From Microcaldota archaeon (GTDB lineage: Archaea > Micrarchaeota > Micrarchaeia > Micrarchaeales > CABMGC01), in contig JAJZIZ010000001.1 in NCBI GenBank assembly GCA_021846005.1, forward strand, positions 1 through 32,409: a stretch of 32,409 bases of DNA. Reading direction: 5' to 3'. A program made the translations under genes and the position numbers. Shown here in pieces: positions 15,466 to 23,996 of this stretch; the stretch's first letter is position 1; each line of letters begins with the position of its first letter. The notes beneath the pieces were generated by a model. That model was not told the DNA's origin, searched no databases, and saw only the letters and a list, made by a program, of their open reading frames with translations.

Positions 15466-16326
15466 CTAACTATCCAATGCGTCTCCTATTGTATACGCAA
15501 TCTTTTCAGTCCTGTGCTTTTCCTCTCCGCCCGGAGTCTTATCTATCCTGGCCAATTCCCGCAACGCTTTCTTTATTTCCAAAAGCCTTTCATGGTATTC
15601 ATCATATTCTATCGATATCTTTTTTTCCGGAATCCCCAGCTGCTCGCTTGCAAACGAAACCATCGACCTGTAGATATTTTTTGTTATATTCTTCAAAAGC
15701 CTGCTATCTGCTTCGAATACCTCTGATATGCCATATGTGTTGGAGTCGTCTATCTTTATTTTGACTACAGCCCTTCCCAGTTTTTCCGCAGTTTCTTCAA
15801 CTGCATCATTCACCTCATCAAGATATCCATCTATCTCCCCAATGGTATCATTGCCGAGCCATTTTGACAGCTCTCTCATTTCCGCAAAGAGTATGAGGTT
15901 GAGATTATTTGCCTCTGTAATTGCCTTTTCTTTGGCCAATGTTTCATCAAGCTTTTTTCTTATTTCAGACGCCTTTTCCATCACGAATGTCTCTATTGCC
16001 GTCTCTTTCACTACTTCTGGAATCTCAAAGTCACTCTTTTCGCCAGCGGCTTTTTCTATTTTCCCAGATATATCCTCAAATCCGGCCTCCATGGCTATTC
16101 TTGCCGCGGTCTTTCCTAAATTATCCCTTATGCCGGGATCGGCGCCGTTCTCAAGAAGAAGCGTAACACTATCCGTCCTTCCCATTCTTGCGGCAAGCAT
16201 CAATGGGGTATAGCCTCTATCGTCCTGGTTGTTCACCCCTGCTCCTTCCTTTATCCATTTTGCTATTCCTTCAAGGTCTCCTGAAGCGGCAGCGTAAAGA
16301 AGATTGTCAAACTCATAATTTTCCAT
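15466..16326 (-). CDS. Ankyrin-repeat protein with a helical C-terminal domain
   Basis: The 286-aa protein begins with two to three ankyrin repeats (residues 1-95): NLLYAAASGDLEGIAKWI, then the consensus-like RGYTPLMLAARMGRTDSVTL and ENGADPGIRDNLGKTAARIA. Residues 95-286 are charged, helix-rich and coiled-coil-like, with no domain I can name. Ankyrins mediate protein-protein contacts, so a scaffold role is likely. A CTTTATAATG motif lies 14-24 nt before ATG 16326. It leads an operon with RNase HI; whether the pairing is functional is unknown. Confidence 0.8.
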   Translation of the reverse strand: MENYEFDNLLYAAASGDLEGIAKWIKEGAGVNNQDDRGYTPLMLAARMGRTDSVTLLLENGADPGIRDNLGKTAARIAMEAGFEDISGKIEKAAGEKSDFEIPEVVKETAIETFVMEKASEIRKKLDETLAKEKAITEANNLNLILFAEMRELSKWLGNDTIGEIDGYLDEVNDAVEETAEKLGRAVVKIKIDDSNTYGISEVFEADSRLLKNITKNIYRSMVSFASEQLGIPEKKISIEYDEYHERLLEIKKALRELARIDKTPGGEEKHRTEKIAYTIGDALDS

Positions 16327-16534
16327 ATCCAGAATCCATTATAAAGTTAGCATACATTCTCAAATATCCATATGCGGCTGCCGGCGCTGATTTGTTCTGT
16401 ATATATGACAAATTCCTCCGATCTGGCAGCAGCCCTATATTTTAATCTGGGACTGTTTATAATGCCTCTACATCTTCCAATGCACTTCGGCCTCAAATCC
16501 CATATTCTGCCAAAGCACGCAATTTTTCACGTGC

Positions 16535-17284
16535 TCAGTATTCCTTGCTTTTAAGGTCTTCTATCTTGCCAAAATCAAGAGTCTCTCCTTCGCCTATGCA
16601 GTAGGCCTCCATGCTGTTTACATCAAGCATCTTCCTGAATACGGGAGCCATTGATGAAGGGTCTTCCATATTGACTCCGACCCCTTCCGAGAAATAATTC
16701 ATTGCAGGAACCACCACTATCTTTCTGTTGTCCTTCATCCTGCCATAAAGGAAGCATTTCAGTTTCTCCCTCACGCCAAGGCCGTTGAATAATGTTATTG
16801 CAGGATGTATGTGTCCCATGACCAAGACCTTCCCTTCGCTGCTTTTTGGAAGTTCTTCACCGTGGAAAAATAGAAAATCGCCGATAAGCGCCTCCTGGCT
16901 GAAAACCTTTACTCCAAGCGGTCTTTTGTATTGGTCTATGAAATTGTCGTGATTCCCTTTTATGAGGATTATCTCCTTTATCCCAAGGTCTTCCCTTATG
17001 TAATTGACAAAATCCCTGAACTCATTGAACTCTTCAATGTGAACTTTGGAAAATTCGTTCTTTATGTCTCCGTCTACTATTATTTTTGACGCTTTTGTCG
17101 CATTGGCTGCCTTGGTTATTATTTTCTTTATGTTATTGAGATTGGCCTTAGGGAGGAAATGTCCTTTGTCTGCCATGACCCCTTCATACCCTAAATGGAG
17201 GTCAGTGCAGACTATTGCCGAAAGCGACTTTATGTAAAGTACCGGTAGCCCTTCGACAATCTCTAATCCTTCTGGGAGTTTCAT
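16535..17284 (-). CDS. Lhr-associated metallophosphoesterase (COG1407-like)
   Basis: The 249-aa protein has all calcineurin-like phosphoesterase motifs: CTDLHLGYE (Asp28, His30), VDGDIKNEF (Asp73, Asn76), KGNHDN (Asn111-Asp113), FFHGEE and GHIHP. This is the archaeal COG1407 type that is repeatedly encoded next to Lhr helicases. The start overlaps the lhr stop by 4 bp (ATGA), so the two are translationally coupled. A nuclease or phosphatase action on DNA ends or intermediates processed by Lhr is inferred from the conserved pairing. A 208-bp non-coding gap follows to the ankyrin gene. Confidence 0.88.
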   Translation of the reverse strand: MKLPEGLEIVEGLPVLYIKSLSAIVCTDLHLGYEGVMADKGHFLPKANLNNIKKIITKAANATKASKIIVDGDIKNEFSKVHIEEFNEFRDFVNYIREDLGIKEIILIKGNHDNFIDQYKRPLGVKVFSQEALIGDFLFFHGEELPKSSEGKVLVMGHIHPAITLFNGLGVREKLKCFLYGRMKDNRKIVVVPAMNYFSEGVGVNMEDPSSMAPVFRKMLDVNSMEAYCIGEGETLDFGKIEDLKSKEY

Positions 17285-20028
17285 GCCCTGCCTTTTTTTA
17301 TCCTTATCTTGATCCTTCCTGATTTTCCTGATGCCCTTGCCTTGCTTTGTTTTGCCGGTTTCTTTCTTGCTGGTTTTCCATCGATTCTTTCCATTACCAG
17401 CCTGTGAAGTTCCCTCAGGTGCCTTCTCCTGTCCTTCATCATTATTATGTCGGAAGCCCCTACTGCTATTATATTGTGTGAAAAAGGCGAAGGGACATCT
17501 GTCTCTATGGCCTTGAAGGCTATCCCGCCATTCTTGATCTTCTTGATGACTTCCTTGGTTCTGGGGAGGTCCATGACGTCTTCCATTATTTCCCTGTATG
17601 TCTCTTTTATTATAGGGAAATTGGGGCTTATCTCCTCGGCAGCTTTCAGTATGAGCTGGGCATTTATCTGCTGTTTTCTGACACTTATTTTTTTGCCTTT
17701 ATAATTTCTGAGTATCATGAAGCTTCTTGCCGCAGAATACCTGAATCTTCTCTTCATCATTTCTGTCCTTCTTATATTGGCTTTCAGAAGCCTTTCCGGA
17801 TCGGTTTCCACAAGCTCCTCCATTATTCCTTTCACGTCCTTCATGTCGAATTCCGTCCTGTTTCCTGTAGATATTGCAAAGCCGTTGTCGTTGACGTTTA
17901 TGGCAACATCGGTCTGGTAAAGCTCTCCGACTATTACTCCTAATATCCTGGACAATGCATCGTTGACCCTTCTTCCATAAAGGCTATGGAATACAAGGAC
18001 ATCTCTCTCTTCCTCGGGCTCGACTGTTTTCTCAATGAGGATAAGTTTATCATTCGGCACGCTGCCAGCATACAGCATCTGTTCTGCAAAGTAAAGATAT
18101 GCCGAATTCTTCGCATTTTCATCCATCGGCATTTCATCAAGTATCTTTTGCCATTCTTCCTTTTCCGCGTTTTTCTTTCCTTTGGCCATTATTGCAGCAA
18201 GTCTGCCTTTTTCTACCGAAGCCCCAACAGCGTCCCCGAACCTCTTTCTGAAATTTCCTATTTCAAGAGCAAGCTCATAGCTTAGCGGAAGCTGTTCCGA
18301 ATACCATGGCGGAATGGTCGGGATCTGGCCCGGCGCAGGGCTGACATAAGCATTCATGACTTTTGAGAATTCATACCTGTAAGGTTTCCCTGCAAGAACG
18401 AATATGTCTCCGGGCTTGAGCCTTGCAAGGAATTCCTCCTCTATGCTGCCTATCCATTTCTTGTCTATTGTCATGACATCTATGGCTACTTCGTCTGGTA
18501 TTGTGCCTATATTGAGGAAATAGATGAGTTTTGTAAGTTTGCCTCTCTTTCCGAACGTCTTCTCCTTTTCGTCATACCATATCTTCCCGTATACTCTCCT
18601 GCTTTCAAGCCCGACATACATTCCTGAAAGGTATTCCAGCAATGCTATGAAATCCTTTCTTTCCAGGGTATGGTACGGATAGGACTTCTTTACTGTAAAA
18701 TATGCCTCGTCTATATCCCATTTTTTTACCTGCGACATGCCTACTATATGCTGCGCCAGCACGTCAAGGGCATTTTTCGGCGCTATCCCGGAATCGAGAT
18801 GCCTCTTCTTCGCCGCATCAAGCATGACCGAGCACTCTATAAGGTCATCCCTGTTGGTCACTATGACTTCCCCTCTTGCAATATCGTTGAAGCTGTGGCC
18901 GCTCCTTCCAATTCTCTGTATGGCCCTAGCGACGCTTTTTGGCGATCCGATTTGTATGACGTTGTCTATTGTCCCTATGTCTATGCCAAGCTCAAGGCTG
19001 GTTGATGATACGACCGCCTTCAATCCTCCTTTCTTGAGCAGTTCCTCAACGCCAAGCCTTGTTTCCCTGGACAAGGAACCGTGGTGAGCTGCTATGGCAT
19101 CCTCCCCGTATTTGTATCTGCTTATTAAGTTGTAGACTACACGTTCTGTTCCGCTTCTGGTGTTTGTAAAGACCAGGGTTGTCTTGTTCTTTTTTATTAT
19201 GCCGTCTAACGTCGAATATATGGCATTCTCTACATTCTCATCCTTCTCGTTTATCATGTCCTTGACTGGGCTAATTGTAGTATAATCCATTTTCTTGTCC
19301 CAAGTTGCGTCTATTATATAGCAGTCCCTCGTATCCTTTTCATCCTTGTATCCTGCTATAAACTTCGCACCTTCTTCAAGCGGATGCATGGTGGCGCCCA
19401 GGCCTATCCTTACAAAATCATGGCCTATCTGCTCGGCAAGCCTCTCTATCGAGAGCGAAAGATGGACTCCTCTCTTGTTGTTTGCAAGCTCGTGAAGCTC
19501 GTCGACTATAAAATACCGTACCTCTTTCAGGTTCTCTGCGAATCTTGTGGAATTTATGAGTATGGCAAGGCTCTCCGGAGTCGTAACCAGTATGTTTGGC
19601 GGGTGGGCCAGCATCCTCTGCCTGTCTTTCTGCGGAGTGTCTCCTGTTCTTATGCCTGCGCTGATCCTCTTCACAGGTATCGATATCTCCTTGTATATCT
19701 CCTCCAGCGGCACGCTGAGATTCCTATATATGTCGTTATTCAGTGCCCTGAGGGGCGAGACATATATGCAGTAAACCTTCTCCTCCAGCTTTTCCTGCAA
19801 GGAAAGATTCATAAGGTCGCTTATGACTGCCATGAATGCCGAAAATGTCTTGCCGCTTCCTGTCGGCGCCGTTATCAGCAGGTTCTTTTTCTCGCCTACA
19901 AGTTTAAACGAGTATCTTTGCGGCGGTGTCGGTTCCTTATACCTTCCTTCAAACCATTTCCTGACAAACGGATTCAGGCTCTCGAGGCTTTCTTTTGCTG
20001 TAAAAGGGTTCCTGTAAAATTCAATCAT
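17281..20028 (-). CDS. lhr: Lhr-type superfamily 2 DNA helicase
   Basis: The 915-aa protein is a full-length archaeal Lhr (large helicase-related) enzyme. An N-terminal NPFVRKWFEGRYKEPTPPQ Q-motif region leads into Walker A APTGSGKT (54-61). Motif II is VDELHELANNKRG, motif III GLGATMHPLEE, and motifs V-VI are SSTSLELGIDIG ... ARAIQRIGRSGHS. The Lhr-specific winged-helix and DUF4145/HTH-like C-terminal region follows, and the tail is Lys/Arg-rich. Archaeal Lhr unwinds forked DNA and RNA-DNA and acts in repair or replication restart. Motif II reads DELH. ATG 20028 is chosen with GGCGG upstream; ATG 20046 would add six residues. It is coupled to the phosphoesterase and divergent from PCNA. Confidence 0.92.
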   Translation of the reverse strand: MIEFYRNPFTAKESLESLNPFVRKWFEGRYKEPTPPQRYSFKLVGEKKNLLITAPTGSGKTFSAFMAVISDLMNLSLQEKLEEKVYCIYVSPLRALNNDIYRNLSVPLEEIYKEISIPVKRISAGIRTGDTPQKDRQRMLAHPPNILVTTPESLAILINSTRFAENLKEVRYFIVDELHELANNKRGVHLSLSIERLAEQIGHDFVRIGLGATMHPLEEGAKFIAGYKDEKDTRDCYIIDATWDKKMDYTTISPVKDMINEKDENVENAIYSTLDGIIKKNKTTLVFTNTRSGTERVVYNLISRYKYGEDAIAAHHGSLSRETRLGVEELLKKGGLKAVVSSTSLELGIDIGTIDNVIQIGSPKSVARAIQRIGRSGHSFNDIARGEVIVTNRDDLIECSVMLDAAKKRHLDSGIAPKNALDVLAQHIVGMSQVKKWDIDEAYFTVKKSYPYHTLERKDFIALLEYLSGMYVGLESRRVYGKIWYDEKEKTFGKRGKLTKLIYFLNIGTIPDEVAIDVMTIDKKWIGSIEEEFLARLKPGDIFVLAGKPYRYEFSKVMNAYVSPAPGQIPTIPPWYSEQLPLSYELALEIGNFRKRFGDAVGASVEKGRLAAIMAKGKKNAEKEEWQKILDEMPMDENAKNSAYLYFAEQMLYAGSVPNDKLILIEKTVEPEEERDVLVFHSLYGRRVNDALSRILGVIVGELYQTDVAINVNDNGFAISTGNRTEFDMKDVKGIMEELVETDPERLLKANIRRTEMMKRRFRYSAARSFMILRNYKGKKISVRKQQINAQLILKAAEEISPNFPIIKETYREIMEDVMDLPRTKEVIKKIKNGGIAFKAIETDVPSPFSHNIIAVGASDIIMMKDRRRHLRELHRLVMERIDGKPARKKPAKQSKARASGKSGRIKIRIKKGRA

Positions 20029-20183
20029 AAAACCGCCGGATGTCATGTAAGAGCAAAAAACGACAATAGTATTATGCATGAAAAAATATAATAAACAAGG
20101 CAATATCGCCAATGTAAGAATATTTATTATTATCGCTGCCTATATTAAAACAACTGAGATATATTTTCACATAGGATGGTTTT

Positions 20184-20930
20184 TTGTTCGAATTAAAAAT
20201 AGACAACGCAAAGTATTGGAAGGACTGCATAGGCGCAATAGTAGGCTTAGTTGATGAAGGGCTTTTCAACATAACGAAAGACGGCATAAGCCTCAAGGCA
20301 ATGGACCCGTCGAGCATAAGCATGATATCATTCGCAATGCCCAACAAATCATTTTCAAAATTCAACGTCGAGAAGCCGATAAGCATAGGGCTCAATATAG
20401 AGAATCTGGACAAGATGCTTTCCAGGACAAGGGACGGGGAATCTTTGGTAATGAAGGATTCGGACAACAAGCTGCTTATGGAATTCATAGGACCAAACGG
20501 CAGGAGACGGTACAAGCTCCAGCTCATAGAGGTCAAGAAGAGCGTCGAGAAAGAGCCAAACGTGGAATTTGACGCAAAGATAAAGATAAACGGCGAACCG
20601 CTAAAGGACATAATAAAGGACGCAGGACTCATATCCTCATACATTTCATTTAATGCCACCAAGAACCAATTCTCAGTAAGGGCGCGTGGCGATTCTTCCG
20701 AGCTCGAGGAATTCCATGAGACTGAAAACAGCGGCATAATGAAGCACATGGATGTCTCAAAGAATGCGGAATCAACCTTCAATCTCGAGTTCCTGGAGAA
20801 CATGGTGAAGTCGTGCCCTGCAGGCAACGATATAGATATCGCTTTGAGGTCCATCGAGCCGATGAAGCTTGGATATAACATAGGCGATGCAAACGTCACG
20901 TACTTCCTGGCTCCTTACATGGAGGAATGA
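20184..20930 (+). CDS. pcn: Proliferating cell nuclear antigen (sliding clamp)
   Basis: The 248-aa protein is a normal-length archaeal PCNA that forms the ring tethering polymerases, ligase and FEN1 to DNA. It begins FELKIDNAKYWKDCIGAIV and has the family's GLVDEGLFNITKDGISLKAMD, SISMISFAMP, an interdomain connector around residues 115-130 and the closing LGYNIGDANVTYFLAPYMEE. The apparent start is TTG at 20184, preceded by GGATGG at 20175-20180. No in-frame ATG lies nearby that keeps the first strand. It is divergent from lhr and heads an operon with DUF357 and trm1. Confidence 0.95.
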   Translation: MFELKIDNAKYWKDCIGAIVGLVDEGLFNITKDGISLKAMDPSSISMISFAMPNKSFSKFNVEKPISIGLNIENLDKMLSRTRDGESLVMKDSDNKLLMEFIGPNGRRRYKLQLIEVKKSVEKEPNVEFDAKIKINGEPLKDIIKDAGLISSYISFNATKNQFSVRARGDSSELEEFHETENSGIMKHMDVSKNAESTFNLEFLENMVKSCPAGNDIDIALRSIEPMKLGYNIGDANVTYFLAPYMEE

Positions 20931-20966
20931 TTCCTTCGGCGGTTTCTCCAAACCGGTTGCATATAG

Positions 20967-21203
20967 ATGGCCAGCATACAGGAAAGGATAATAAAAGACA
21001 TAGCGATATTCGATAAAAACATTCTATCGTTATCGGCGCATGACCTCAGCCCCGGGCAAAAGGAGATAGTGGAGCTTGCCGCAATGTATGCAAAGGATTC
21101 CAAGTCCTTCCTTGACAAAGGAGATTTCTACACTTCATTCTCCGCCATAGCGTATGCGCATGGGCTTCTTGACTCCATAATAAAACTAAACCAGAAAATG
21201 TGA
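20967..21203 (+). CDS. DUF357 family helical protein
   Basis: The 78-aa protein is all-helical and ends with the DUF357 signature DKGDFYTSFSAIAYAHGLLDS followed by a short tail. DUF357 is an archaeal family without proven function that often sits beside trm1 or other RNA-modification genes, as here. Its stop is 2 bp before the trm1 ATG (or overlaps a GTG by 4 bp), so the pair is probably translationally coupled. Confidence 0.85.
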   Translation: MASIQERIIKDIAIFDKNILSLSAHDLSPGQKEIVELAAMYAKDSKSFLDKGDFYTSFSAIAYAHGLLDSIIKLNQKM

Positions 21204-21205
21204 TT

Positions 21206-22306
21206 ATGATTGACATCGAGGTAAAAGAAGGCAGCGCTGAAATAGAAGTCGCCGAAGGGGTATTTTTCAATCCGAAAATGAAATGCCTGCGTGACATTTC
21301 TGTGGCATTCCTAAATGCAATCGGTTCAAAAGGAAACTCCCTTATTGATTGCACATCTGCCACTGGCATAAGAGGGATAAGATACTTTAAGGAAGCCGGC
21401 ATATCAGGCCTCACCCTTCTTGACACTAACGAAAAAGCCGCCAAGAATACCTTGAAGAATCTCAAGAAAAACAGGATAAAGGCAGTGTCATTAAACATCG
21501 ACCTTGAGAAATTCGCCGCCGGCTCCGAACAGAAATTCAACATAATAGATCTTGACCCGTTTGGTTCTCCTGCCCCATACGTAAGGGACATTCTGAAGAT
21601 ATCGGAAGACGGCACTATTGTGATGCTTACTGCAACAGATACTGCAGTTCTATGCGGCGCCCACTCGAAAGCCTGCGTAAAGCAGTATGCCTCTGCACCT
21701 ATGCACAATCACCTATGCAAGGAAGCCGGAATCAGAATCCTCATAAGCTACTTCATGCGCAAGGCGTCAGAATTCAATTTTGGTACAGAGCTCCTGATAA
21801 GCATATCCGACATGCATTACATGCGCCTCTTCCTGAGGCTCAGGAAAGGAGCGCAGAAAGCTTACGATTCAATGATGCAGACAGGCTTCGGAGCATACTG
21901 CAACTCCTGCTTTTCATTCTCGTGCATGCCGGGTATAGCTCCGGCAATCAGCTCCGTCTGCCATGCATGCGGTTCCAAGACGAAATTGTTCGGTCCCATA
22001 TTTCTGGGAAAGCTGAATGACAAGGCATTGGCAGGAAAAATGCTCAAGGAAATGGACGAATCCGGATGCGGCTACAAGACAATAAGCGCCGTATGCAAGG
22101 AACTCGACACCCCATTTTTCTATCATCTTCCAACGTTAACCCGCAAGCTTAAGACAAGTTCAGTGCCATTTCATAAAGTCTCAGAAATACTGGAAGAAAA
22201 AGGATTCATCTGCACTAGGACTGCCTTCAATGAATCGGGAATAAAGACAGATGCCCCTATTGCCGAGCTGCTCTCTGCGATAAGCAAGGCTAAGGAGCTA
22301 CGATAG
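21206..22306 (+). CDS. trm1: tRNA (guanine26-N2)-dimethyltransferase Trm1
   Basis: The 366-aa protein makes m2,2G26 in tRNA using S-adenosylmethionine. It shows the Trm1 N-terminus EGVFFNPKMKCLRDISV, the SAM-binding loop DCTSATGIRGIRYFKE, the Asp in LLDTNEKAA, the catalytic DLDPFGSP and the VMLTATDTAVLCGAH segment. The C-terminal zinc site is CNSCFSFSC ... CHACGSKTK. ATG 21206 lies 2 bp after DUF357; GTG 21200 would overlap it. It overlaps the convergent kinase gene by 17 bp. Confidence 0.94.
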   Translation: MIDIEVKEGSAEIEVAEGVFFNPKMKCLRDISVAFLNAIGSKGNSLIDCTSATGIRGIRYFKEAGISGLTLLDTNEKAAKNTLKNLKKNRIKAVSLNIDLEKFAAGSEQKFNIIDLDPFGSPAPYVRDILKISEDGTIVMLTATDTAVLCGAHSKACVKQYASAPMHNHLCKEAGIRILISYFMRKASEFNFGTELLISISDMHYMRLFLRLRKGAQKAYDSMMQTGFGAYCNSCFSFSCMPGIAPAISSVCHACGSKTKLFGPIFLGKLNDKALAGKMLKEMDESGCGYKTISAVCKELDTPFFYHLPTLTRKLKTSSVPFHKVSEILEEKGFICTRTAFNESGIKTDAPIAELLSAISKAKELR

Positions 22307-23147
22307 TTGCCGATTTGTATTTCAGCACAGCCTCCGCCTTTTCAATATTCCCTATTGCCGCTCTCCTTCCTGTTTTTTCTGCAAAGTCTATACACGCGTT
22401 GACCTTCGGAAGCATGCTTCCCTTCTCAAAACAACCAAGACTTGCATATTCCCTTGCCTTTGGGGTCTTCATTCTTCTGATTGGTCCCTTTCCTCTTTTC
22501 TCAAAATTCAAATACGCCCCATCCACGTTTGTCAGTATGAAAAAACCATCCGCATTCACCTTCTCTGCAAGAAGCGCAGATGTCATGTCCTTGTCTATTA
22601 CCGCATCTGCCCTCCTGCGCCTGCCTTTTGAGATTATCATTGCGGCTCCGCCGCCTCCTGCGGCAATCACGATATTTCCTTTCTCGAGCAGAATCATTAT
22701 CTTATTAAGTTCAAATATTCTGAGCGGCGCGGGCGAAGGGACAACAATCCTGAATCCGTTTTCCAGTTTCTTGACTTCAAATTTCTTCCTGCCTCTTGGT
22801 ACATCTGCTTCATAGTGATAAAATTTTCCTATGGGTTTTGAAGGATCTGAAAATTCCCTGTCGCGCATGGACACGAGCGTTCTTGTCCTGACTATCTCAA
22901 CATCCGCCATACTGCAATTTTCAAGTATGGCCTTTCTTATTTCCCTGCCTATGCTATCCTGCGTCTCTTCAGTGAGGAGGCTCAGGCTCCTTCCCTCTTT
23001 AAGATAGAGCTCCCCAACCTGCGGTCCGTTGCCATGTGTTATTACTATGCTGTGCCCTCTTGAATGCAGCCCGCATACTGTTCTGGCAACAACCGCCGCG
23101 TTTTTCTTTTCAAGGGCATTTCCTCCAAGCGCAATGACATATCTCAA
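22290..23147 (-). CDS. arcC: Carbamate kinase-like amino-acid kinase family protein
   Basis: The 285-aa protein follows carbamate kinase motif by motif: IALGGNAL at the N-terminus, THGNGPQVG, TQDSIG (normally TQGxIG), DPSKPIGKFY, VVPSPAPLRI, NIVIAAGGGG, DAVIDKDMTSALLAE, FILTNVDGAYLNF and EKGSMLPKVNACIDF. Carbamate kinase makes ATP from carbamoyl phosphate and ADP at the end of arginine deiminase-type pathways, or the reverse. No arginine deiminase or carbamoyltransferase lies in the window. TTG 23147 is chosen because the first strand starts there and TTTATAA lies about 31-39 nt upstream. A longer frame from 23210 looks non-coding. Confidence 0.82.
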   Translation of the reverse strand: MRYVIALGGNALEKKNAAVVARTVCGLHSRGHSIVITHGNGPQVGELYLKEGRSLSLLTEETQDSIGREIRKAILENCSMADVEIVRTRTLVSMRDREFSDPSKPIGKFYHYEADVPRGRKKFEVKKLENGFRIVVPSPAPLRIFELNKIMILLEKGNIVIAAGGGGAAMIISKGRRRRADAVIDKDMTSALLAEKVNADGFFILTNVDGAYLNFEKRGKGPIRRMKTPKAREYASLGCFEKGSMLPKVNACIDFAEKTGRRAAIGNIEKAEAVLKYKSATIVAP

Positions 23148-23229
23148 AGAAAGACCACACAAAACTTCATATCGTAAGTTATAAATGATTATTCCGAACA
23201 GATAATACAAAACCTACGGGGATGCGCAG

Positions 23230-23901
23230 ATGCAAAAGAAGCCTAGTGTAAGCGTAATAATACCTACTATAAGCGAGCAAAGCGTCTTCAAGATGGTGAA
23301 AGACATCCGCAGCCAGCTTGGCAAAGAGACCGAAATAATAATAGTGGACAAAAGCGACGACTCCTACTATCGGAAGCTCATCAAGACAGGCGCCACCGTA
23401 ATAAGGCAAAAAGACAGCGGCATTGAAAACGCGATAATGACGGGGCTCAGGAGCGCGCACGGAACCCTTCTGGCAAGCATAGATGCCGACGGCACCCATG
23501 AACTTGAAGGCATAAAGCGCGGAATCGCCATGATCGGCAAAAAGAATGCCGACATGATACTGGGGAACAGGATGGCAGGGTTATCCGAAGGCTCAATGAA
23601 TTTCTACCTGCAGACTGGAAACAATATACTTACCGATCTCTTCAATATCGCATACGGGACGCATATACATGATGTATTGACAGGCCTTTTTGTAATGAAG
23701 CGAAGCGCATTCCAGGACATAAAGGAGGTGCAGCCGTATAGGGCAGGAATAGCCTTCTTCGTGGTGGAACTTGCAAAGAAAGGATATAAAATCGACGAAA
23801 TTCCTATCAAATACTATCCTAGGAAGGAAGGGGTCTCAAAGATAGCCAAGTCAAAGTTCGCCTACGGCATCGGAGTCGCCTCCCACATCCTCTTCAAATA
23901 G
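23230..23901 (+). CDS. Family 2 glycosyltransferase (dolichol-phosphate sugar synthase-like)
   Basis: The 223-aa protein has the GT-A fold of family 2 enzymes: SVSVIIPTISEQS at the N-terminus, EIIIVDKSDDSYY, the metal-binding DADGTHE (Asp-x-Asp, about 81-87), GNRMAG and the VLTGLFVMKRSAF acceptor loop. It lacks C-terminal membrane helices, as in soluble dolichyl-phosphate mannose/glucose synthases. It may charge a lipid carrier for N-glycosylation or other surface glycans. A GATG motif lies just before ATG 23230. Confidence 0.85.
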   Translation: MQKKPSVSVIIPTISEQSVFKMVKDIRSQLGKETEIIIVDKSDDSYYRKLIKTGATVIRQKDSGIENAIMTGLRSAHGTLLASIDADGTHELEGIKRGIAMIGKKNADMILGNRMAGLSEGSMNFYLQTGNNILTDLFNIAYGTHIHDVLTGLFVMKRSAFQDIKEVQPYRAGIAFFVVELAKKGYKIDEIPIKYYPRKEGVSKIAKSKFAYGIGVASHILFK

Positions 23902-23996
23902 TATGCAATAGCATCTCAGGCCTCAAGGTTCTGCAAATAGCAAATCCATACAAAACCTTTTTATTTCAGAAAAAACAAACGCCAAATCAGATTTGA

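Noticed and set aside
20072..20899. Long minus-strand frame of 275 codons opposite PCNA
   Set aside because: It lies fully within the well-supported PCNA gene, has a Ser/Phe/Leu-rich mirror-image composition and no ribosome-binding site.
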